Shown: positions 38,594 to 44,140 of the stretch, piece after piece
Layout: each line of letters starts with the position of its first letter
Numbering within the stretch: the stretch's first letter is position 1
Source of the DNA: Clostridia bacterium
Lineage (GTDB): Bacteria; Bacillota; Clostridia; UMGS1810
DNA: 44,140 bases
Assembly: GCA_016293435.1 (NCBI GenBank)
Contig: JAEDEG010000004.1
Span: 1-44,140 of the forward strand
Direction of reading: 5' to 3'
Notes under the pieces: model-generated
The model's database searches: none
The model's input: the letters and a program-made list of their open reading frames with translations, nothing else
Told to the model about the DNA's origin: nothing
Translations under genes and position numbers: made by a program

Positions 38594-40978
38594 ATGGCAA
38601 GCGAAAAAAATTCTAAAAATACAAAGAATAATGCCAAAAACACCAAGGGCGCTTCCAATAACAAAAAATCACCTCATCCGCGCAAAAAAGCCTCCGCGCA
38701 AAGCAAAAGCATGAGCTTTGAGATTTTTGCCATTTGTGCAATTGCTCTGAGCCTTTATTTTGTGATATGTATATATTCCAACTCAGGCGGTGTTGTGGGC
38801 AGCTTTATAAAGAGCTTTTTGACCGGTATGGCAGGTGTGTGTGCATACATTTTTCCGTTTGTGACCGTTGCCCTTTTGGTATTTTCTCTCATCAAAAGAA
38901 AAGACGAGACCTCAAATGCAAAAATATATGTGATGTCCTATGCGGCACTTTTGGTGCTTGCGGCAATTTTTCAGCTTATTTTTCAGCCGGACACACCCTC
39001 CGATGCGTGGTACAGTGAGTGTGCAAAGGGCAAAATCGGCGGCGGCTTCTTGGGCGGTATTTTTGTTGCGGCCTTAAGCATATTTGGCAAGGCAGGCTCA
39101 TATATTATACTTTTTTGCGCTCTTGCAGTGCTGATAATTTTGATATTTCACGTTTCTGTTTTTGAGCTTTTTGCCTCTGTCAAAAACTATTTTGCCGCTC
39201 TTTTATCCCAAGCAAGGTCCGAGCCCAAAACAGCCAAAAAGAAGCCCGAGACTGCACATGGTGTGGCAATTGCGACCAGTCTTGACACAGATGCCGAGGC
39301 CGACAAAGAAATTGTGTTTAATCTCTTGGATGAGGGCGAAGATGCAGCGCCCGAAGCCTATGCCGACCCTGAGATAAAGGTCTATGACGATGTAACCTCG
39401 GGTCCTGAGGACGAAGAACCCTCCGAGGAGGAAAAAGAAGCCAAAAAGCTCTCTGATGACGAAAAGGAAAGCATCGACAGAGAGATAAAAGAAGAAATAG
39501 AGGGCTCAGAGAGTGTAAAAAGCCGCATTATAGAATATACATATCCGTCATATGACCTGCTTACCCGCCCACAGCCAAATCCCGCCTTGGGCAATGTTCA
39601 AGAGGAGCTGCGCAGCAATGCCAAGCAGCTCATTGACACACTCCACAGCTTCAAGGTTGATGCCAAGGTTGTGGAAATAAGCCAAGGTCCCACCATTACC
39701 CGCTATGAGATTGAACCGGCAGAGGGCGTGAGAGTTAATCAGATAACCAACCTCTCCAAGGATATAGGGCTAAAATTCAAGGCAGACAAGGGCGTTATGG
39801 TAGCCCCGGTACCCGGCAAGTCCACCATTGGTATCGAAATAGAAAACAAAAATCCCAGCACCGTCACACTGCGTGAGGTGCTCGATTCCGACGAGTTCAA
39901 AAATCACAAATCAAAGCTTGCGGTTGCTCTGGGCAAGGATGTGAGCGGAAAGCCCATAATCATGGATATTGCCAAAATGCCCCATCTTCTTATTGCCGGT
40001 GCAACCGGTGCAGGTAAGTCGGTATGCATAAACACTCTTGTTATAAGTCTTTTGTACAAAGCAAACCCCAACGAGGTAAAGCTTGTTATGATAGACCCCA
40101 AGCAGGTTGAGCTCGGTGTTTACAACGGTATTCCGCATCTTCTTATTCCCGTTGTGAAGGATGCAAAAAAGGCGACCGGTGCACTCTCGTGGGCTGTGCA
40201 GGAGATGACCGAACGCTACAGCATTTTTGAAAGAAACAATGTCCGCAACATCAAGGGCTACAACGACCTCATGGAAAGAAACAAAACTCCCGAAAACAAA
40301 ATGGCATCCATAGTTATAATTATAGACGAATTTGCTGACCTTATGATGGTAGCACCTGCCGATGTAGAAAACTATGTCTGCCGTATTGCTCAGCTTGCCC
40401 GTGCTGCCGGTATGCATCTTGTAATTGCAACCCAGCGACCTGTTGTTAAGTTTATCACCGGCAACATCAAGGCAAACGTGCCCAGCCGTATTTCGTTTAT
40501 GGTTGCCTCGGTGCGTGACTCTCAAACGGTTCTCGACATTGGCGGTGCCGAAAAGCTTATCGGTAAGGGCGATATGCTCTACATGCCCGTGGGCGAAACC
40601 TCGCCGTCGCGTATGCAGTGTGCCTTTGTGTCGGATGATGATGTAAAGGCGGTTGTAGAGTCGATAACCGGCAATGCCCAGGCGGTTTATGACCCCGATG
40701 TTATAGAAAAGATAGAAAAGGACGAGGGTGATTATCAGCCCGACGGCGAAAACCCCGGCGACTGCGACGAGCTCCTTGCCGATTGCATAGATATGGCAAT
40801 TACCTCGGGTCAGATATCTACCTCACTTTTGCAGCGCAGATTTCGCATAGGCTACAACCGTGCCGGCAGTATAATCGACCAGATGGAAGCAAGGGGCATC
40901 ATAAGCGGTCTTGACGGCAACAAGCCCCGTCAGGTGCTCATAACCCGCGAGCAGTACAACGAGATGCTAATGAAATAA
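38594..40978 (+). CDS. ftsK: FtsK/SpoIIIE-family DNA translocase
   Basis: A 794-aa membrane-anchored DNA pump that clears chromosomes from the division or sporulation septum. A basic Asn/Lys-rich N-terminus precedes four membrane helices (about residues 35-205). An acidic linker follows, then the motor domain with Walker A GATGAGKSVCI near residue 469, Walker B IVIIIDEFADLMM, and the C-terminal winged-helix gamma domain (ISTSLLQRRFRIGYNRAGSIIDQMEARGI). The gamma domain reads KOPS/SRS polarity sequences. AGAAAGG precedes the ATG. A 15-bp spacing links it to rho upstream and ygiQ-like downstream. Whether it is FtsK or SpoIIIE in role cannot be decided here. Confidence 0.95.
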   Translation: MASEKNSKNTKNNAKNTKGASNNKKSPHPRKKASAQSKSMSFEIFAICAIALSLYFVICIYSNSGGVVGSFIKSFLTGMAGVCAYIFPFVTVALLVFSLIKRKDETSNAKIYVMSYAALLVLAAIFQLIFQPDTPSDAWYSECAKGKIGGGFLGGIFVAALSIFGKAGSYIILFCALAVLIILIFHVSVFELFASVKNYFAALLSQARSEPKTAKKKPETAHGVAIATSLDTDAEADKEIVFNLLDEGEDAAPEAYADPEIKVYDDVTSGPEDEEPSEEEKEAKKLSDDEKESIDREIKEEIEGSESVKSRIIEYTYPSYDLLTRPQPNPALGNVQEELRSNAKQLIDTLHSFKVDAKVVEISQGPTITRYEIEPAEGVRVNQITNLSKDIGLKFKADKGVMVAPVPGKSTIGIEIENKNPSTVTLREVLDSDEFKNHKSKLAVALGKDVSGKPIIMDIAKMPHLLIAGATGAGKSVCINTLVISLLYKANPNEVKLVMIDPKQVELGVYNGIPHLLIPVVKDAKKATGALSWAVQEMTERYSIFERNNVRNIKGYNDLMERNKTPENKMASIVIIIDEFADLMMVAPADVENYVCRIAQLARAAGMHLVIATQRPVVKFITGNIKANVPSRISFMVASVRDSQTVLDIGGAEKLIGKGDMLYMPVGETSPSRMQCAFVSDDDVKAVVESITGNAQAVYDPDVIEKIEKDEGDYQPDGENPGDCDELLADCIDMAITSGQISTSLLQRRFRIGYNRAGSIIDQMEARGIISGLDGNKPRQVLITREQYNEMLMK

Positions 40979-40993
40979 AACAAGAAAGACTAT

Positions 40994-42952
40994 GTGATTT
41001 ATATGTCAGACAACAAATTTTTACCCATATCCAAAAGGGATATGGAGGAGCAGGGGATAGACCGGCTCGATTTTGTATATGTGTGCGGCGATGCATATGT
41101 AGACCACCCTGCTTTTGGACATGCCATTATTTCCCGCGTGCTCCAAAGCAAAGGCTACACGGTTGGCATAATTCCCCAGCCCGATTGGTCAAATACGGAG
41201 GATTTTAAGCGGCTCGGTGAGCCGAGGCTTGCCTTTTTGGTGTCGGCGGGCAATATTGACTCTATGGTCAATCACTATACCGTAAACAAAAAACGCCGCA
41301 GTGAGGATATGTATTCTCCCGGCGGCAAAAGCGGCTGCCGTCCCGATCGTGCCACCATTGTATATTGCAACCGCATAAGAGAGGCATTTCCCGGATGTCA
41401 AATAATAATTGGCGGCATAGAGGCAAGTCTGCGCCGATTTGCCCACTATGACTATTGGGACAACAAGGTGCGCCGTTCTCTGCTTTTTGATTCCAGAGCA
41501 GACTGCCTTACCTACGGCATGGGCGAAAGGATTATATGTGAGCTTGCCGATGCTCTTGCAATCGGAATACCTGCCTCCCAAACCGATATAGACGGCTGCT
41601 GCTATATACGCAAAAGCATTGATTTTTTGCGCGAATATATTGAGCTCCCCACCTTTGAGGAGGTTAGAGACGATAAATACAAATATGCCCTTGCCACCAA
41701 AATACAGTTTGAAAATCAGGATTGCATCACCGCAAAGACTCTTGTACAAAAGCACGGTGACCGATATCTTGTGGCAAATCCTCCCATGAAGCCTTTGGAG
41801 GAGAAAGAGCTCGACGAGGTGTATGAGCTCGGCTATGCAATGGACTATCATCCAATCTATAAGCCCTACGGCGGCATTCCTGCCATAGAGGAGGTTCGGT
41901 TTTCCATAGCGCACAACCGCGGCTGCTTTGGTGAATGTAATTTTTGTGCACTCACCTTTCACCAGGGCAGGTCAGTGCGTTCACGCAGTGTGGAGTCGGT
42001 AGTCAGAGAAGCCGAAAGAATGACAAAGCACCCCGGCTTTAAGGGCTATATTCACGATATAGGCGGCCCCACTGCCAACTTTACCCATGCTTCGTGCGAC
42101 AAACAGCTCACCAAGGGAACCTGCACAAACCGCCGATGCCTTTATCCCTCGGTGTGCAAAAATATGAAGGTTGATCATTCCAAATATCTCAAAATGCTCA
42201 GAGCAGTCAGAGCAATTCCCGGCATAAAAAAGGTTTTTATCCGCTCGGGCATCAGATATGACTATCTTCTTGCCGACAAGAGCGAAACTTTTTTAAACGA
42301 GCTGTGCACTCACCATGTGAGCGGTCAGCTCAGAGTTGCCCCCGAGCATATAAGTGACAGAGTGCTGTCTCTTATGGGCAAGCCCTCGGCAAAGGTGTAT
42401 GACAAATTTTGTGACAAATTTGCCGCCGCGAGCAAAAGGGCAGGCAAGGAGCAATATGCCGTACCGTATCTTATGAGCAGTCACCCGGGGAGCACTCTCG
42501 AGGATGCCGTAGCCCTTGCGGTATACACCAAGAAGCACCGCATCAATCCAAAGCAGGTTCAGGATTTTTATCCAACTCCCTTTACGGTGTCTACCTGCAT
42601 GTATTATACCGGAATTAATCCTCTTGATATGAAAAAGGTATATGTGCCCCGCGGCGAAGAAAAGCTTATGCAAAGAGCACTTCTTCAATATAGCGACCCG
42701 GCAAATCACGACCTTGTGATAAGGGCTCTTAAAAAGGCAAAACGCGAAGACCTGATTGGCTTTGGTCCCGAATGTCTGGTCAGACCAAGGCTATTGACAA
42801 AAGAAAAAACAAACACTCATAATACAAACAAAGCAAAAAACAGAAAGGACGATAAACATGAGCTATCAGATTTTAGACGGAAAAAAAGTGTCCCAAAAGG
42901 TAAAGGACAATCTGAAAGAAAAAGTGGCAAAGCTAAAGGAAAAAGGCATTAA
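40994..42952 (+). CDS. YgiQ-family radical SAM protein
   Basis: A 652-aa cytoplasmic protein with the YgiQ N-terminus (FLPISKRDMEEQG, DFVYVCGDAYVDHPAFG) and a radical SAM 4Fe-4S motif CFGECNFC (CxxxCxxC) at about residues 313-320. The downstream KVFIRSGIRYDYLL region is conserved too. Its reaction is not established. The last 45 residues are an unusual Lys/Arg/Asn-rich tail, and the final 95 bp overlap folD in another frame. The start could be the GTG at 40994 (near AAGAAAG) or ATG at 41003; the former is reported on spacing. Confidence 0.9.
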   Translation: MIYMSDNKFLPISKRDMEEQGIDRLDFVYVCGDAYVDHPAFGHAIISRVLQSKGYTVGIIPQPDWSNTEDFKRLGEPRLAFLVSAGNIDSMVNHYTVNKKRRSEDMYSPGGKSGCRPDRATIVYCNRIREAFPGCQIIIGGIEASLRRFAHYDYWDNKVRRSLLFDSRADCLTYGMGERIICELADALAIGIPASQTDIDGCCYIRKSIDFLREYIELPTFEEVRDDKYKYALATKIQFENQDCITAKTLVQKHGDRYLVANPPMKPLEEKELDEVYELGYAMDYHPIYKPYGGIPAIEEVRFSIAHNRGCFGECNFCALTFHQGRSVRSRSVESVVREAERMTKHPGFKGYIHDIGGPTANFTHASCDKQLTKGTCTNRRCLYPSVCKNMKVDHSKYLKMLRAVRAIPGIKKVFIRSGIRYDYLLADKSETFLNELCTHHVSGQLRVAPEHISDRVLSLMGKPSAKVYDKFCDKFAAASKRAGKEQYAVPYLMSSHPGSTLEDAVALAVYTKKHRINPKQVQDFYPTPFTVSTCMYYTGINPLDMKKVYVPRGEEKLMQRALLQYSDPANHDLVIRALKKAKREDLIGFGPECLVRPRLLTKEKTNTHNTNKAKNRKDDKHELSDFRRKKSVPKGKGQSERKSGKAKGKRH

Positions 42953-43712
42953 TCCCGGCCTTGCCGTGGTTATAGTAGGCGATGACCCTGCCTCCAGAGT
43001 GTATGTGAACAATAAGAAAAAGGCTTGTGAATACTGCGGTATATATTCAGAGGAATATGCTCTCCCGGCATCTACAACCGAAAATGAGCTTCTCGGCCTT
43101 GTTGAAGCCCTCAATGCCAAAGCCGATATCCACGGTATACTTGTTCAGCTTCCTTTGCCCAAGCATATAAACGAAGAAACCATAATCAATGCTATTCGCC
43201 CCGAAAAGGACGTTGACGCGTTTCACCCCACCAATGTGGGCAAAATCATGATAGGCAATTTTGATTTTCTGCCTTGCACACCTGCTGGCGTTATGGAGCT
43301 TTTGGACGATGCACACATCGACCCATGCGGCAAGAGCTGCGTTGTTATAGGCAGAAGCAATATAGTGGGCAAGCCTCAGGCAATGCTTTTGCTTCACAAA
43401 AATGCTACCGTTACCATTTGTCACTCCAAAACAGCCAACCTCAAAGAGGTTGCACGCACTGCCGATATTCTGGTTGTGGCTGTGGGCAGAGCCAAAATGG
43501 TTAACGAAGAATATATCAAAGACGGCGCCGTTGTCATTGACGTTGGTATGAACAGAGACGAAAACGGCAAGCTTTGCGGCGATGTAGACTTTGATTCTGC
43601 CTGCAAAAAGGCTTCATACATCACTCCCGTGCCCGGAGGAGTGGGCCCCATGACAATTGCTACCCTTATGAAAAACGCGGTTACCGCAGCTGAGCGACAG
43701 AGTAAATTATGA
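42858..43712 (+). CDS. folD: Bifunctional methylenetetrahydrofolate dehydrogenase/cyclohydrolase FolD
   Basis: A 284-aa enzyme that interconverts methylene-, methenyl- and formyl-tetrahydrofolate for purine and one-carbon metabolism. The family features are clear: VGDDPASRVYVNNKKKACE with the catalytic Tyr-Lys region (about 40-60), GILVQLPLPKHI, the DVDAFHPTNVGK signature and the NAD(P) site VIGRSNIVGKPQA, closing with PVPGGVGPMTIATLM. AGAAAGGACG lies before the ATG. That ribosome binding site and the first 31 codons are inside the upstream ygiQ-type gene, a 95-bp overlap. It is followed by an in-frame decayed remnant and a terminator. Confidence 0.97.
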   Translation: MSYQILDGKKVSQKVKDNLKEKVAKLKEKGINPGLAVVIVGDDPASRVYVNNKKKACEYCGIYSEEYALPASTTENELLGLVEALNAKADIHGILVQLPLPKHINEETIINAIRPEKDVDAFHPTNVGKIMIGNFDFLPCTPAGVMELLDDAHIDPCGKSCVVIGRSNIVGKPQAMLLLHKNATVTICHSKTANLKEVARTADILVVAVGRAKMVNEEYIKDGAVVIDVGMNRDENGKLCGDVDFDSACKKASYITPVPGGVGPMTIATLMKNAVTAAERQSKL

Positions 43713-43853
43713 TTTGGCAATGCCAAAAGCGCAATTCCATTGGTGGAATATGATTCTCGTCTTGGTTGGGAGCCAAGCATGGAATATGTTTGTCACCTTA
43801 ACTATGAGCTTGACACCGAAATACCTGATATCAGACAAAGCTGCAACAGATAA
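43713..43853 (+). pseudogene. Decayed coding remnant after folD
   Basis: In frame directly behind the folD stop is a stretch of 46 sense codons ended by TAA. It reads FGNAKSAIPLVEYDSRLGWE and PSMEYVCHLNYELDTEIPD, which looks like the C-terminal end of a real protein, but no start codon or ribosome binding site precedes it. The DSRLGWEPSMEY phrase resembles C-terminal ends of some carbohydrate-active enzymes, which I cannot confirm. The rest of 43854-44066 holds only the folD terminator and a weak promoter. Confidence 0.5.
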
Positions 43854-43914
43854 ATTCCGTGCGCTCACGATGGGCTCAATGCATTTAAAACGGATTTAAT
43901 TTGTTTTTTACACT

Positions 43915-43969
43915 CAGAAACCGACTGCAGGTCTTGAAATATAAGGCTTGAAGCGGTTTCTGTTTTTTT
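43915..43969 (+). terminator. Terminator after folD
   Basis: CAGAAACCG (43915-43923) pairs with CGGTTTCTG (43954-43962), followed by seven T and, after one G, eight more. The inner part can also fold. It closes the rho-to-folD group. Confidence 0.88.
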
Positions 43970-44003
43970 GTTTTTTTTACATAAAATTTTTTTGCTGTTT
44001 TGT

Positions 44004-44009
44004 TATAAT
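44004..44009 (+). promoter_or_regulatory. Possible -10 box of the last gene
   Basis: TATAAT at 44004-44009 is 58 bp before the start codon. No -35 box at good spacing is visible. Confidence 0.35.
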
Positions 44010-44066
44010 TATTTCAAGGATACTTTTATGAAAAAAAATCACCTCTATGAAAGGAATGATTATGTT

Positions 44067-44140
44067 ATGAACACTGCTCATCAAAAAATGAACTATCGCT
44101 TTTTTAAGGCCCCGTCCGAAATTTTTGAAAAAGATGAGCT
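44067..44140 (+). CDS. Start of a gene, possibly a replication-type HTH protein (cut by window)
   Basis: Only 24 complete codons are present (MNTAHQKMNYRFFKAPSEIF followed by EKDEL). The FFKAPSxIFEKDEL start resembles the N-termini of helix-turn-helix (HTH_36) or replication-initiator-like proteins that begin 'FFKVPNAIF'. This is a tentative match on little sequence. AAGGA lies about 11 bases upstream. The gene continues past the window. Confidence 0.45.
   Translation, partial: MNTAHQKMNYRFFKAPSEIFEKDE

Noticed and set aside
39911..40525. 204-codon antisense open frame within ftsK
   Set aside because: Shadow of the strongly conserved motor domain on the other strand.
43714..43899. 61-codon plus-strand frame after folD in another frame
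   Set aside because: Composition is not protein-like; the frame continuous with folD reads far more like real coding sequence.

Overview
The window looks like a chromosomal segment of an anaerobic low-to-mid GC Bacillota, most likely class Clostridia and possibly an Oscillospirales-type gut bacterium. Reasons: AGGAGG-type ribosome binding sites, housekeeping TTGACA/TATAAT promoters, S-layer-homology (SLH) surface proteins, FeoA/FeoB with a Cys-rich Feo partner, ECF transporters and a SpoIIIE/FtsK-type translocase. The lineage is inferred from gene style only. No tRNA, rRNA, CRISPR array, insertion sequence or phage block is visible.

Layout. (1) 1-4.2 kb, minus strand: overlapping genes for a MntP-type Mn efflux pump, a PflX-like radical SAM protein, MnmG and RsmG, closed by a long hairpin. 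(2) 4.2-6.3 kb, minus strand: two G3E (CobW/COG0523) metal GTPases. One has a large His/Asp metal-binding insert; the other ends in a Cys-containing DUF1980-like domain. (3) 6.5-18.3 kb, plus strand, the most interesting region: a strong promoter and a cobalamin riboswitch with a terminator expression platform control a five-gene operon. Its genes are a 1719-aa SLH protein with two transcobalamin-like (DUF4430) domains, an SLH protein with a transcobalamin/terpenoid-cyclase-like alpha barrel, a membrane-anchored DUF4430 protein, an ECF T component, and a single polypeptide fusing two ECF ATPases to an S component. I read this as a cell-surface B12 capture and import machine in which the alpha and beta halves of vertebrate intrinsic factor/transcobalamin are split over separate proteins. 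(4) 18.4-21.5 kb: three membrane-anchored proteins of unknown role, the last with a zinc ribbon and BspA-type leucine-rich repeats. (5) 21.6-26.2 kb: an AraC regulator, a convergent secreted NAGPA-type phosphodiester glycosidase, and a PrsA-like foldase lipoprotein. (6) 26.5-30.1 kb: a ZIP metal transporter, then feoA, feoB and a Cys-rich Feo protein. Two matching 22-bp operators sit before feoA and feoB. (7) 30.4-35.3 kb: a giant secreted heparinase II/III-like polysaccharide lyase; its promoter carries two direct repeats exactly 21 bp apart. (8) 35.4-36.7 kb, minus strand: a 64-aa unknown and a YihY/BrkB membrane protein. (9) 37.0-43.7 kb: rho, ftsK, a YgiQ-type radical SAM gene and folD, followed by a decayed coding remnant and the start of a helix-turn-helix gene cut by the window edge.

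Metal and cofactor handling recurs across the window: Mn efflux, two metal-chaperone GTPases, B12 capture, ZIP import and ferrous iron import. Secreted carbohydrate and surface functions form the second theme. Family names come from motif recognition without database searches; functional links between genes are inferred from order, spacing and regulatory sequence.
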